From: Acidimicrobiales bacterium
GTDB lineage: Bacteria > Actinomycetota > Acidimicrobiia > Acidimicrobiales > Aldehydirespiratoraceae
Direction: 5' to 3'
NCBI GenBank assembly: GCA_029263195.1
Contig: JAJCXX010000071.1
Location: forward strand, 1-63,946
DNA length: 63,946 bases
Made by a program: the position numbers and the translations under genes. This document shows positions 34,481 to 42,852 of this stretch, piece by piece. The notes beneath the pieces are model-generated. The model was not told the DNA's origin, made no database searches, and was given only the letters and a program-made list of their open reading frames with translations. Position 1 is the stretch's first letter; each line of letters opens with the position of its first letter.

Positions 34481-35152
34481 ATGACTATCCGCACATATCT
34501 GCTCGACGATCACGAGATGGTTCGACTTGGCTTGCGGGACATTCTCTCTGCCGACCCCGACATCGACGTCGTTGGTGAGGCCGGCACCGTCACCGAGGGC
34601 GTACGGGGAATTGCTGAAACCAAGCCCGATGTGGCTCTGGTCGACATCGTCTTGCCCGATGGCAGCGGCGTGGAGGCCTGCGAAGCGATTGGTCGACTGG
34701 CGCCCGCGGTGAAGACTTTGATCCTCACGTCTTTCTCCGACGACGAAACCCTGTTCGCGGCGATCAACGCCGGGGCGGCCGGCTACATCCTCAAGCGAGT
34801 GGCCGGAGCAGACCTCATCGAGTCGGTCAAGGCGGTCCACGACGGTCAGTCGTTGGTTGACCCCCGGCTGACCGAGCGAATGTTCGACCGATTGCGCTAC
34901 AACGAGCCTCATCACGCCGAGCGGCTAACCGCTCTCACCGGACGGGAGCGACAGATGCTGGATCTGGTGGCCGAGGGGCTGACAAACCGCGGTATCGGCG
35001 AGGCTCTTCATCTGTCGGAGAAGACGGTGAAGAACTACGTGTCGACCATGCTCAGCAAGCTGGGTATGGATACTCGAACCGAGGCAGCCGTACTTGCCAC
35101 TCAGCTTGCCGCCGGTCGCGACAAGTTGGCCGAATCAACCCGCGGCGGCTGA
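34481..35152 (+). CDS. NarL/FixJ-type response regulator
   Basis: 223-residue two-domain regulator: REC domain (YLLDDHEMVRLGLRD; phospho-Asp in ALVDIVLPDGSG; Lys in AAGYILKRVAG) and a LuxR HTH (LTGRERQMLDLVAEGLTNRG, LHLSEKTVKNYVSTMLSKLG). GAAGGGA lies upstream of the ATG at 34481. Divergent from the three-PAS kinase, with which it probably forms a two-component system; the 258-base region between them holds both promoters, including a TTGACA at 34286. Confidence 0.92.
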   Translation: MTIRTYLLDDHEMVRLGLRDILSADPDIDVVGEAGTVTEGVRGIAETKPDVALVDIVLPDGSGVEACEAIGRLAPAVKTLILTSFSDDETLFAAINAGAAGYILKRVAGADLIESVKAVHDGQSLVDPRLTERMFDRLRYNEPHHAERLTALTGRERQMLDLVAEGLTNRGIGEALHLSEKTVKNYVSTMLSKLGMDTRTEAAVLATQLAAGRDKLAESTRGG

Positions 35153-35245
35153 CCACGCTGGGCTGGACTGGGCTGGGCTGGGCTGGCCGGGTCGGTCAAG
35201 ACCGAACTAGCCTCGGGCCATCCTGGAGACTCCCGGGAGCCCAGC

Positions 35246-36259
35246 GTGAGAGCGATCATCCAAGATCAGTACGGTGCGACCGACGTCCTCCGATTGGAGG
35301 ATGTCGACAAGCCCGTGCCCGAGGACCACGAGGTCTTGGTGCGGGTGCACGCCGCCGGACTCGACGCCGGCGTCTGGCATGTGATGACCGGCCTGCCATA
35401 CATGATCCGTCTGATGGGCTACGGATTGCGTCGGCCCAAGCGTCGTGTCTGCGGAAACGACTTCGCCGGGCAGGTCGAGGCGGTCGGTACGGCGGTGACG
35501 AAGGTTCAGGTGGGAGACGAGGTGTTCGGTGCCGCCAACGGTTCTTTTGCCGAGTTCGTATGCGCGAAAGAGGACAATTGCGTGCCGAAGCCGGCCAATC
35601 TCAGCTTCGAGCAGGCCGCCGTGGTACCCATCTCCGCTCTCACCGCGCTTCAGGGCCTACGGGACATCGGCCGAATCAAGACCGAGGCTGCCGGCAAGAA
35701 AGTATTGGTGATAGGCGCGGGCGGCGGAGTCGGAACGTTCGCAGTGCAGTTGGCCAAGACGTTCGGAGCGGAGGTGACTGGAGTGTGTAGCACCGCCAAG
35801 GTGGAGTTGGTTCATTCGATCGGCGCCGACCACGTGATCGACTACACCACCAACGACTTCGCCGGCCCCACCCGCAGCCGCCATTCCGACCAGCGCGATC
35901 GACACAGCGAGTACGACATCATTCTCGACACGGCTGGAAACCGATCGTTGACGCGTCTCCGCAGGGCCCTTGCACCCAAGGGAACTCTCGTGATCATCGG
36001 CGGGGAGAACGGTGGCCGATGGCTCGGAGGAACCGATCGCCTTCTTCGGGCGCTGCTTCTCTCTCCGCTCGTGGGTCAGCGGCTACGAGGCTTCGTGTCC
36101 CGTGTGCGTGGCGACGATCTGCAGTTTCTTGCCCAACTCCTCGAAGCCGGCAAGATCACTCCGGTGATCGACCGGACCTTCCCGTTGAGCGAGGTTCCTG
36201 CCGCCGTCCGCCACTTCGAACAAGGCCACGCCGCCGGCAAGGTGGTTATCGCCGTCTAG
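35246..36259 (+). CDS. Quinone-oxidoreductase-like MDR protein
   Basis: Zinc-independent medium-chain reductase of 337 residues: RAIIQDQYGATDVLRLEDVD, GNDFAGQVEAVGTAVTKVQVGDEVFG, the nucleotide motif VLVIGAGGGVGTFAVQLAKTFG, and HVIDYTTNDF. No zinc-ligand cysteines in the catalytic position, so an NADPH:quinone- or enoyl-type reductase is likely. GTG start with GGGAG upstream. A small tract of GGTCTGTCTTG repeats follows its stop. Confidence 0.88.
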   Translation: MRAIIQDQYGATDVLRLEDVDKPVPEDHEVLVRVHAAGLDAGVWHVMTGLPYMIRLMGYGLRRPKRRVCGNDFAGQVEAVGTAVTKVQVGDEVFGAANGSFAEFVCAKEDNCVPKPANLSFEQAAVVPISALTALQGLRDIGRIKTEAAGKKVLVIGAGGGVGTFAVQLAKTFGAEVTGVCSTAKVELVHSIGADHVIDYTTNDFAGPTRSRHSDQRDRHSEYDIILDTAGNRSLTRLRRALAPKGTLVIIGGENGGRWLGGTDRLLRALLLSPLVGQRLRGFVSRVRGDDLQFLAQLLEAGKITPVIDRTFPLSEVPAAVRHFEQGHAAGKVVIAV

Positions 36260-36369
36260 GCCTCCAGACCCGGATTGGTCTGTCTTGATTGGTCTGTCTT
36301 GACCATCGTGGTGGGCGAAACGGCCCTGTCACATAAAGGGACGGACCAGGGCCTTCCGATGCGTTCGAG

Positions 36370-37119
36370 GTGAAACTCGCAAATCTCACCCCGATCTCGT
36401 CACTGCGCACCTTCTTCCGCCGGATTTCCGCCGGTCGATTCTCTTCCGAAACCTGTGAGGGAAGCCGCGGCGTCACCATCATCGAGTACATCGTCTTGAT
36501 GGGTGGGGGCCTCGCTACCGCAACAGGAGCAGCCAGCGCCCTCGGCGTCGACTCGGCGTTGCCGTTCGTCCGCAGCAACAGCGCAATCGTCGCCCAGGAC
36601 TCGGGTGAGGACGACCCCGACGACGACTCCGAGGAGTCATCCGGGTTCGTTCCTCCGGTGGTAACACCCTCGGCGTCGCAGCTCCCGGAGCCGACGCTCG
36701 GTGGCGGGTCGAGCAACACCTCTGATTCTGATGATTCCGACTCGGACGACGACTCCGACGACTCACAGTGCAGCAGCGATTCCGACCACGACGACGATGA
36801 TGACTCTGACGACTCAGATCACGACGACGACGACTCCGACGACTCAGATCACGACGACGACGACTCCGACGACTCAGATCACGACGACGATGACGACCAC
36901 GACGACTCGGACCACGACGACGACTCCGACCACGACGACGACTCCGACCACGACGACGATGATGACTCGGATGACTCGGATGACTCGGACCACGACGATG
37001 ACAGCGACGATGACAGCGACGATGACAGCGACGATGACAGCGACGATGACAGCTCCTGCGACGGATCCGACGATGACGGATCGTCGGACGGTGGCGACCA
37101 CAGCTCAGACGACGACTGA
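36370..37119 (+). CDS. Flp-pilin-like protein with an Asp/Ser/His repeat tail
   Basis: 249 residues. The N-terminal third carries CEGSRGVTIIEYIVLMGGG, a type IVb (Flp) prepilin motif: Gly before the cut, Glu at +5, Tyr at +6, followed by a hydrophobic helix. After an acidic spacer (residues 75-105) the last 140 residues are almost entirely Asp, Ser and His in units such as DSDHDDDDSDDSD. Known Flp pilins stop near 60-70 residues. The tail resembles calcium- or metal-binding acidic tracts, as in SD-repeat proteins. GTG start at 36370. No tad assembly genes are in the window. A 13-base-pair hairpin follows. The role is unknown; surface metal binding is a guess. Confidence 0.8.
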   Translation: MKLANLTPISSLRTFFRRISAGRFSSETCEGSRGVTIIEYIVLMGGGLATATGAASALGVDSALPFVRSNSAIVAQDSGEDDPDDDSEESSGFVPPVVTPSASQLPEPTLGGGSSNTSDSDDSDSDDDSDDSQCSSDSDHDDDDDSDDSDHDDDDSDDSDHDDDDSDDSDHDDDDDHDDSDHDDDSDHDDDSDHDDDDDSDDSDDSDHDDDSDDDSDDDSDDDSDDDSSCDGSDDDGSSDGGDHSSDDD

Positions 37120-37167
37120 GCCTCTCGCCCACCAGAGGACCCAGACATTCTGGGGTGATCGGACCGA

Positions 37168-37195
37168 CGCCGCTACCAGCCCGCTGGTAGCGGCG
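37168..37195 (+). terminator. Terminator-like hairpin after the pilin-like gene
   Basis: A perfect 13-base-pair stem CGCCGCTACCAGC/GCTGGTAGCGGCG with a two-base (effectively four-base) loop, followed by TTCGGC. Short repeats (GGCCAAGACGG) follow it at 37207-37250. It probably ends transcription of the pilin-like gene. Confidence 0.65.
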
Positions 37196-37284
37196 TTCGG
37201 CTGATCAGGGCCAAGACGGCCAAGACGGCCAAGACGGTCAAGGCCTCCCGGAGGGCCAAGACTGAACAACCCGGGAATGAGGAC

Positions 37285-37311
37285 TGCTCCACTGTTGGAG
37301 TGAGTGGAGCA
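37285..37311. promoter_or_regulatory. Inverted repeat upstream of the 37.4-kb gene
   Basis: TGCTCCACT pairs with AGTGGAGCA around a nine-base loop, 86 bases before the ATG at 37397. It could be an operator or attenuator; no known motif is recognised. Confidence 0.4.
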
Positions 37312-37396
37312 ATGTGCAGGACAGTGAACGGCGAGACTAGGAAATCGCTTGCGTAGTGTCGAGCAGATCGGGTGAGATCTTGCTTGGGAGGTTGTG

Positions 37397-38347
37397 ATGG
37401 AGCGGGTCCCTCTGTTTTGTTCGACTTGTGGCGCTCCGGCTCGACGGTGCCCGGCGCCGGCAAGGCGGGAGAGGCTGCGAGCTTGGTTCGTTGATGGCGA
37501 CCGAGGCCGGGGTGAACGCTACGAGTGCTACAACGGTCATGGCTGGAGGTTGATGACCGCGCATGTCTCACCCGGTTTCAAGATTCGAGTCAGTCAGCTG
37601 TGGCGGGCAATCGCCTACAACCGCACTGTCATCCCTACCCCTCAGAGCTACACGGTTGCCGCCGGGATCGGCTTGATCGTCGGCGTGACCTGGAACTTGT
37701 TGTTGGGCTGGCCGTGGTGGCTCGGTCCGGTCGTATTCGTGGTGGCGTCTTGGTTCGTGGCGCTCTCGACTGCGATCCGAGGACCGCAGAGGGCTTGGAC
37801 CATCAGAGCCGTTCATGACCAACTGCGGCCCGGCGGGGCGAAGGATCGACGCGACAAGCAGACGCGTCGAGACATCGAAGAGATGTCCTTCGCCGCGGTC
37901 GGGTTCGTCGAGCACGCCGAGTCACCTCACCTCGGTGGGGTCGGCGGCGACGGAGTCCACGTCACGAGCATCACCATCAGCTACGGACACCCCAGGGTCG
38001 ATACCAGCCCCTTCGTCGAGGTCGTGACGACAATCGTTCGTGACCCACCCAGGCTGGTGATGCGCTTGCAAGGAGACTGGCTGCGCCGCATGGCCGCCGG
38101 ACCCAGCCACCTTCCATCGAGTGATCCGTCGATGCTCTCTGCCGAGGTCAGCTGGTCGCCCATTGACATAACCATCGACAACGCACCACGATCGGCCCAC
38201 CAAGCGTCACTCGGCGACCACTGGGCCGTGGTGGTCGACGACTCGCCCCATCGCATTGTGGTCATAGAAGGCCATCGCGGTGCGACGCTGGTTACCGCCC
38301 TCAAGCATCTTGACGCAACCGAATACACCACCGAGCCAGACTTCTGA
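37397..38347 (+). CDS. Unknown membrane protein with N-terminal zinc-ribbon-like cysteines
   Basis: Not a family I recognise. The N-terminus has CSTCGAPARRC and CYNGHGW, plausibly a zinc ribbon, followed by two close membrane segments (YTVAAGIGLIVGVTWNLLLGW and GPVVFVVASWFVALSTAI) and a soluble C-terminal domain of about 180 residues rich in beta-like strands. The ATG at 37397 is chosen because GGGAGG lies five bases upstream; a GTG three bases earlier is possible. Convergent with the DinB-MOSC gene. Confidence 0.7.
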   Translation: MERVPLFCSTCGAPARRCPAPARRERLRAWFVDGDRGRGERYECYNGHGWRLMTAHVSPGFKIRVSQLWRAIAYNRTVIPTPQSYTVAAGIGLIVGVTWNLLLGWPWWLGPVVFVVASWFVALSTAIRGPQRAWTIRAVHDQLRPGGAKDRRDKQTRRDIEEMSFAAVGFVEHAESPHLGGVGGDGVHVTSITISYGHPRVDTSPFVEVVTTIVRDPPRLVMRLQGDWLRRMAAGPSHLPSSDPSMLSAEVSWSPIDITIDNAPRSAHQASLGDHWAVVVDDSPHRIVVIEGHRGATLVTALKHLDATEYTTEPDF

Positions 38348-38483
38348 TTCAGAGCACGCGGGTGATTGCAGCACGAGACCGTGCCACTCGGCCACCCACC
38401 GATAAGCGGAAGGCCCCCCTCAGTCCGGATCTATCTCGGGTCGATCCCAGATCAACCACAGCGAGCAGGGTGCCGTCGAACTC

Positions 38484-39497
38484 TCACAAGACGGGGGAAG
38501 GCGGGTCGATCGCGACGTTGTCGCCCGGTCGCACGACTCCGGGGGTGACAACGGCTGCGTACCACCGTCCGAATCCGGGGTGGAGACTGTGGTCGACCCT
38601 CCGGAAGTCTCGACCGCTGAAAGAGTCGGCGATTTTGACACATGGGGTTGCGGGGGCACTGAGTCGACAGGTCATGTCCCCGATCGTGACCAGTGCGCCG
38701 GCGTGGAGAGCGGCCCAGTTGACGCCCTCGATCGTGATGTTCTCGCCGGCCGATCCGGGCTGCACCGGGTGACCCTCAGCAACGAGTGCGTCGATCACAT
38801 CGCCGCTCCACAAACAAAGGGCTTGCCACGGCCTCCCGTGATGTCGCCGCGTTTGTTGCGTGTCACCGACGATGCCGGAATGTGCGATCTCGGCCAACTC
38901 GATAGGGGTCTTCGGCACGCCGCCGGTCGAGGCGTTGAGCTGGCGAACGGTTCCAGATTGTGACGGGGACGCCGCGCCGAGCGTTGCTGCGATCGCACCC
39001 ACGTCGACAAGGTGATGCCACAGATCGTGGACCACGTGGCGGGACGAATGCCGAACGGTCCGAGCGACGCCGTCCATGATGACCGCTCGATTCCACTCGT
39101 GTTCTTCCATCCCTGAGAGGGTCGAGAAGATGGCGTCGGCTTCGGTGGCGACTCCATCGAGACACTGGTCGACGTCGAGCACTCGATGGTCACCGGCGCC
39201 GTCAGATGCCGGCACGGCACCGAGATCGTGGCCCGGATCGGTTCGGGCGAGATCGATCAGAAACCGGTTTCCCCATATCGCTGTTCGCACATGGTCGATG
39301 TACTCGGCCGTGGACCACACGCCCGGCCGAGGCCGCACGTTGATGAGGTCATCATCGGCATCGACCAGGGGTTCCGCCCAAGTGCGTAGTAGATGGGCCG
39401 ACTCCCGCAAAGTATTCGCGGTGTCCTGATCGTTCCAGAGCGCAGGATCGAACCCGCACTCGCTGCACTGCAAGAGTGTGTCGTCGCCGTTGCTCAT
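38484..39497 (-). CDS. DinB-like and MOSC domain fusion protein
   Basis: 337 residues. Residues about 1-190 are a DinB-like helical bundle (NTLRESAHLLRTWAEPLVDADDD, EYIDHVRTAIWGNRF, HVVHDLWHHLVDVGAIA), including the potential metal-binding histidines. Residues about 195-335 form a MOSC domain (GGVPKTPIELAEI, SGDVIDALVAEGHPVQPGSAGENITI, LSAPATPCVKI with the conserved Cys, FRRVDHSLHPGFGRWYAAV). MOSC domains handle sulfur for molybdenum cofactor. The fusion order DinB-MOSC is uncommon. Its ATG overlaps the stop of an SRPBCC gene as ATGA. Confidence 0.85.
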   Translation of the reverse strand: MSNGDDTLLQCSECGFDPALWNDQDTANTLRESAHLLRTWAEPLVDADDDLINVRPRPGVWSTAEYIDHVRTAIWGNRFLIDLARTDPGHDLGAVPASDGAGDHRVLDVDQCLDGVATEADAIFSTLSGMEEHEWNRAVIMDGVARTVRHSSRHVVHDLWHHLVDVGAIAATLGAASPSQSGTVRQLNASTGGVPKTPIELAEIAHSGIVGDTQQTRRHHGRPWQALCLWSGDVIDALVAEGHPVQPGSAGENITIEGVNWAALHAGALVTIGDMTCRLSAPATPCVKIADSFSGRDFRRVDHSLHPGFGRWYAAVVTPGVVRPGDNVAIDPPSPVL

Positions 39498-39970
39498 CGC
39501 GAATCGCTGCGATGCTGTTCGGCCTCGGCGGCCGCGGCGATATCGGCCAGGTCAGCCTGAAATGCCTTGCGAGTGGCCCGTTCGAACAGCCGACCCACCG
39601 TGGCCGACAGGATCTTGGCCAGTTTGCCGTGAGTCTCGGCGCCAAAAGTCATCGATACCCGACTGCCGTCACCGTCGGCCGCGCCTACCGCCATCTCTGA
39701 CCTGTACACGGCGCCGTGGGATTCCGCGATCGTTACATACGAGCGGCCCGGCACCATCTCGGTGACGCGCATGTCTTCGGTCGCAGTCCGACGAAAGAGA
39801 GTTCGAGTCTCGCGCCACGCCGTGCCGACGTCGAATGACGTGCCGTCGTCCAGTCGCTCGACCTTTTCGATGGCCGAAATTGTCGCCTCGAACTTGTCGA
39901 GGTCCGTGATGATGTTCCATACAGCATCGGCCGATGCACCTACATCTCTACTGACGTACAACTCTCTCAC
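39494..39970 (-). CDS. SRPBCC family protein
   Basis: 158-residue START/SRPBCC-like fold protein: VRELYVSRDVGASADAVWNIITDLDKFEATI, KVERLDDGTSFDVGTAWRETR, and YRSEMAV..DGDGSRVSMTFGAETHGKLAKIL. These proteins bind hydrophobic ligands or act as polyketide cyclases. GTG at 39970 is preceded by GGAG; the longer open frame to 40147 lacks a good start. Coupled by overlap to the DinB-MOSC gene. Confidence 0.8.
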   Translation of the reverse strand: MRELYVSRDVGASADAVWNIITDLDKFEATISAIEKVERLDDGTSFDVGTAWRETRTLFRRTATEDMRVTEMVPGRSYVTIAESHGAVYRSEMAVGAADGDGSRVSMTFGAETHGKLAKILSATVGRLFERATRKAFQADLADIAAAAEAEQHRSDSR

Positions 39971-40210
39971 GTCTGCTCCATTCGTCGATCCTTCTGATGC
40001 CGCGCCCGGCAATCGGCAAATACTGCCACAAGCCCAAAGCGGGAGATCTGTGAACCGAGGCCAGTCAGCGGAATCTCCACTGTTGGGATCGGTCGACCGC
40101 AGCGGGATTGCCGCACGAGCCAGCGCACTCTGACAGATTGACGGCATTGGCCGGATCGAGTCGAGCGGACTTGAGGGGCGGCCCGCCCGGATGCGAGAAG
40201 CGGAATGGGT

Positions 40211-40528
40211 CTACCTCAGGTCGAGCACGGTGAGGAGAGCCTCGTCGACGCCCCATTTCTCTTCAGGGTTGAGGTGCCCGACGAGATCTCCGAGCCTGGT
40301 GGCGTCGACCGCTCCGGTCTGTTCGACGAGCACTCGCGTGGGAGTGCCGTCGATTGCGATCGCGGGGCGAAACGAGGCAGCCTTGGCGCTCGTCGAAGTT
40401 GGCGCAACGAGCACGACGGATCTGGCGAGCAGCGCGTCTGATTGCACGATCACGCCGTACCGGTTGCCGTGCTGTTCGTGGCCGGTGCCTTTCGGGAGTC
40501 GCAGACGAAAAACGTCACCGCGGTGCAC
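40211..40528 (-). CDS. MazF-like endoribonuclease toxin
   Basis: 105-residue PemK/MazF-fold toxin: MHRGDVFRLRLPKGTGHEQHG.RYGVIVQSD, VVLVAPTSTSAKAASFRPAI, and VLVEQTGAVDATRLGDLVGHL. It would cut mRNA at specific sites when its antitoxin is degraded. It overlaps the upstream RHH antitoxin gene by 14 bases, the usual coupling in such modules. Confidence 0.9.
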   Translation of the reverse strand: MHRGDVFRLRLPKGTGHEQHGNRYGVIVQSDALLARSVVLVAPTSTSAKAASFRPAIAIDGTPTRVLVEQTGAVDATRLGDLVGHLNPEEKWGVDEALLTVLDLR

Positions 40529-40754
40529 GCAGTTGCTCCATCAGTTCGGCCACCTCGAGCATTTCGGAGCGGTCATCGTCGTCTGCTTCGAGCGCGGCGA
40601 CCTCCACGGCGAGGGCTTGTTTGTCGCGCATTCTTTCGGCTGCGTCGACCAGCGCACGGCGGATGGCCTCCGACCGGCTGAGCCCGGTGGCCTCCAGTTT
40701 GGTGAGAGCACCGAGAGCGTCGTCGTCGAGTCGAACCGAGATTGCTCGAGTCAT
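40515..40754 (-). CDS. Ribbon-helix-helix antitoxin
   Basis: 79-residue protein with an N-terminal RHH fold (MTRAISVRLDDDALGALTKLEATGLSRSEAIRRALVDAAE) and an acidic C-terminal part that should neutralise MazF. The ATG at 40754 is chosen over longer upstream forms. First gene of the module; likely autorepressing. Confidence 0.85.
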   Translation of the reverse strand: MTRAISVRLDDDALGALTKLEATGLSRSEAIRRALVDAAERMRDKQALAVEVAALEADDDDRSEMLEVAELMEQLRAPR

Positions 40755-40872
40755 GACCGGGAGTGTATCACCGAACGTCATACGTACAAGAAGTGATGAT
40801 TCCGCCACCCACCGGCCGTTGGCGCCGGCTACTGCTGTCGACCGCTGCTGGAACGCCGAGCCAAGCCGCGTC

Positions 40873-41166
40873 TCAAGCGATCCAGGAGCCGACGGTCAGG
40901 TCTCTCGCAATCACCGCCACTGCGATGTAGCCCATGCTCGCGGCGAACAGCGACACCGGGGCTTGCCAGGCACTCGGACTCGTTCGCCGGTTGGCGGCGA
41001 GACACGAGATCAACCCTGCCAGGGCGAGGATGAGGCCGATCACGACCACCGGCGTCCATGTATCGAGCCGACCGATGACGTCACCCCTGCCGCTATTTCC
41101 CCTGCCGCTCCCGATGAAAGTAGATATCTCGTCTCTGGGTCGGCCAATCCCCGAACCGAGAGCCAC
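40873..41166 (-). CDS. Small putative membrane protein beside tRNA-Arg
   Basis: The frame reads into tRNA-Arg, so a start within the tRNA is unlikely; I suggest the GTG at 41166. The product has two hydrophobic segments (TPVVVIGLILALAGLISCLAA and WQAPVSLFAASMGYIAVAVI). No family recognised; whether it is expressed is uncertain. Confidence 0.45.
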   Translation of the reverse strand: MALGSGIGRPRDEISTFIGSGRGNSGRGDVIGRLDTWTPVVVIGLILALAGLISCLAANRRTSPSAWQAPVSLFAASMGYIAVAVIARDLTVGSWIA

Positions 41167-41186
41167 GAGCGCGAAACCGGCAGCAG

Positions 41187-41258
41187 TGCCCCCGGCAGGA
41201 CTCGAACCTGCGCTCACGGTTTAGGAAACCGATGCTCTATCCCCTGAGCTACGGGGGC
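41187..41258 (-). tRNA. tRNA-Arg (anticodon CCT)
   Basis: Acceptor GCCCCCG/CGGGGGC, D-stem GCTC/GAGC, anticodon loop TTCCTAA with CCT, T-stem GCAGG/CCTGC. Discriminator A; CCA not encoded. The stem base 27-43 is a U-U mismatch. Confidence 0.93.
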
Positions 41259-41352
41259 GGGGCCCGAAGAATTCGCGCCGCGAATCCCCGAAGGGACTGA
41301 GTGTAGAGCTGCCGCTCCCCGCTCCCCGCCTGCTGGCTGTCTGACCGCTGGC

Positions 41353-42837
41353 TCAAGCGCTGGCGTAGACCGGCGCGTCCGGGAAGAAGCTGGCCCAGGC
41401 GAACCAGAACTCGTTTCGGTGCTGCACAGTTTCGAGCTGCTCACCGCTGAGCGGCCCATCGATGGCCTGACCGAGCAAGGTCCACGTGGTGCCCGTCTCG
41501 GAGTCGGTGAAGAGATCCTCGCCGAGGCTCACGAACGTGAGCACGTCGTCGCCGACCCGTCGGTCGTATGCAATACCACTACCAATGGCCACACCTTCGG
41601 CTATCGAATTCGAGTCGAGGGCGTCGGCGGTGTCGCCGCCCCACAGCACCGCGATGGGAATACCGGCCACTTCATCGTTGACTGCCTTCTTCTCGCTGAT
41701 CAGTTCGAACGGGTAGGCCTTGTCGCTGTCGTCGAGGTTGACACCCACCACCCTCGAGAGGGCGGGGAAGCGTGGATCGATGTCCTCGTTGAAGGCAAAC
41801 GGAGTGCCGCTCGAGCTGTACCCCTGATACGGGTTGGCTCCGTAGGCGATGTTGGAGCCGGTCTCACGAGAGAGCGAGAGGGCATCCGGGAAGTTCTCGA
41901 GGGCGTCACCCCACGAAACGATCGAGGTCGGAATGAGCTCGAGCTGCGTGCCGGCGAACTGGCCGACAACGGACTCGCCCGTGATCTGCTGCCAGAGCGA
42001 GGTGCTGGCGTCGTCCCACATCACCAGGTCGCTCTTGCGAAGCAACCCCGACACCCCGAATCGAAGGACTTGACCGTCGACTCGAGCGTCGAAGGTGATC
42101 GCCGTATTGCAGAGAGGACAGAACGTGACGACGACGGGGATGTCGCCGAAACGGTCGTTGACGATCTCGTGGCGAGTGAGAATCGAGAGGGGGTAGAAGC
42201 GGACTTCATCGTTGAACTGCACGAGCGCGCCAGGTTCACGGTCCTCGAGCCAAGTCGCCGCCGAGATCGGTTCGAACTTGGGGGTGTCGATCGGCCGGAT
42301 GCTGTCGCGGGGGTCCAAGACCCGGATGCCGAGGAGGAACTCATCGAGCTCGACGTTTCGACGGGCCCAGTCAGTGGGCCAGGGCGCAACGGCCTGACCC
42401 ACCAGACTCTCGAGTCCGGCCAGGGGGTCGTCGGTGACGACGGTTAACTCTTCGGAGCTGCTCGTCACCCCTCCCGAGAGGTCGAGGGGACGATCGGTCT
42501 CGGTCGGTGAGAACAACTCGATCTCTGCGCCGTCTGAGTTGTCTGAGTTGTCTGAGTTGCCAGAGATATTGGAGTCATCTGAGTCATCTGAGTCATCTGA
42601 GTTGCCAGAGTTGTCTGAGTTGTCTGAGTTGTCTGAGTTGTCTGAGTTGTCGGATCCCGCGTCAGTGTTGGCTACCGAGGAGGAGTCCCCGTCGTCGCCT
42701 CCCCCGCACGCGACCGCGGTCAAGGCCAGGCCGACGAAGAGGGCAACGAGACGTTTGCGGGTCCAGCGGGCCCGGCGGGGCTTGAAGGTCACAGGGCCCC
42801 AGCGGGTTCCAGGGGTGTTGGGGGTCTTGGGGGTCAT
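41353..42837 (-). CDS. DUF3179 lipoprotein
   Basis: 494 residues. The N-terminus has a signal peptide with lipobox LTAVAC, then a Ser/Asn/Asp repeat tract (DNSDNSDNSDNSDNSGNSDD and so on, from tandem 9-base DNA repeats), then the DUF3179 domain with its cysteine motif TFCPLCNTAITFD and the WQQITGES, NPYQGYSSSGTPF segments. The domain's function is not established. It lies 15 bases downstream of CcdA and TlpA on the same strand, an extracytoplasmic thiol-redox context. Confidence 0.9.
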   Translation of the reverse strand: MTPKTPNTPGTRWGPVTFKPRRARWTRKRLVALFVGLALTAVACGGGDDGDSSSVANTDAGSDNSDNSDNSDNSDNSGNSDDSDDSDDSNISGNSDNSDNSDGAEIELFSPTETDRPLDLSGGVTSSSEELTVVTDDPLAGLESLVGQAVAPWPTDWARRNVELDEFLLGIRVLDPRDSIRPIDTPKFEPISAATWLEDREPGALVQFNDEVRFYPLSILTRHEIVNDRFGDIPVVVTFCPLCNTAITFDARVDGQVLRFGVSGLLRKSDLVMWDDASTSLWQQITGESVVGQFAGTQLELIPTSIVSWGDALENFPDALSLSRETGSNIAYGANPYQGYSSSGTPFAFNEDIDPRFPALSRVVGVNLDDSDKAYPFELISEKKAVNDEVAGIPIAVLWGGDTADALDSNSIAEGVAIGSGIAYDRRVGDDVLTFVSLGEDLFTDSETGTTWTLLGQAIDGPLSGEQLETVQHRNEFWFAWASFFPDAPVYASA

Positions 42838-42852
42838 GGAGTGCTTTCGTGT

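Noticed and set aside
36515-37132. Arg/His-rich and Val/Ile-rich frames antisense to the acidic repeat
   Set aside because: Any repeat of GAC/GAT/TCN codons leaves several other frames open; only the plus-strand frame has a pilin-like start.
41167-41217. Upstream start of the small membrane protein inside tRNA-Arg
   Set aside because: It would place coding sequence within a complete tRNA gene; a later GTG is more likely.
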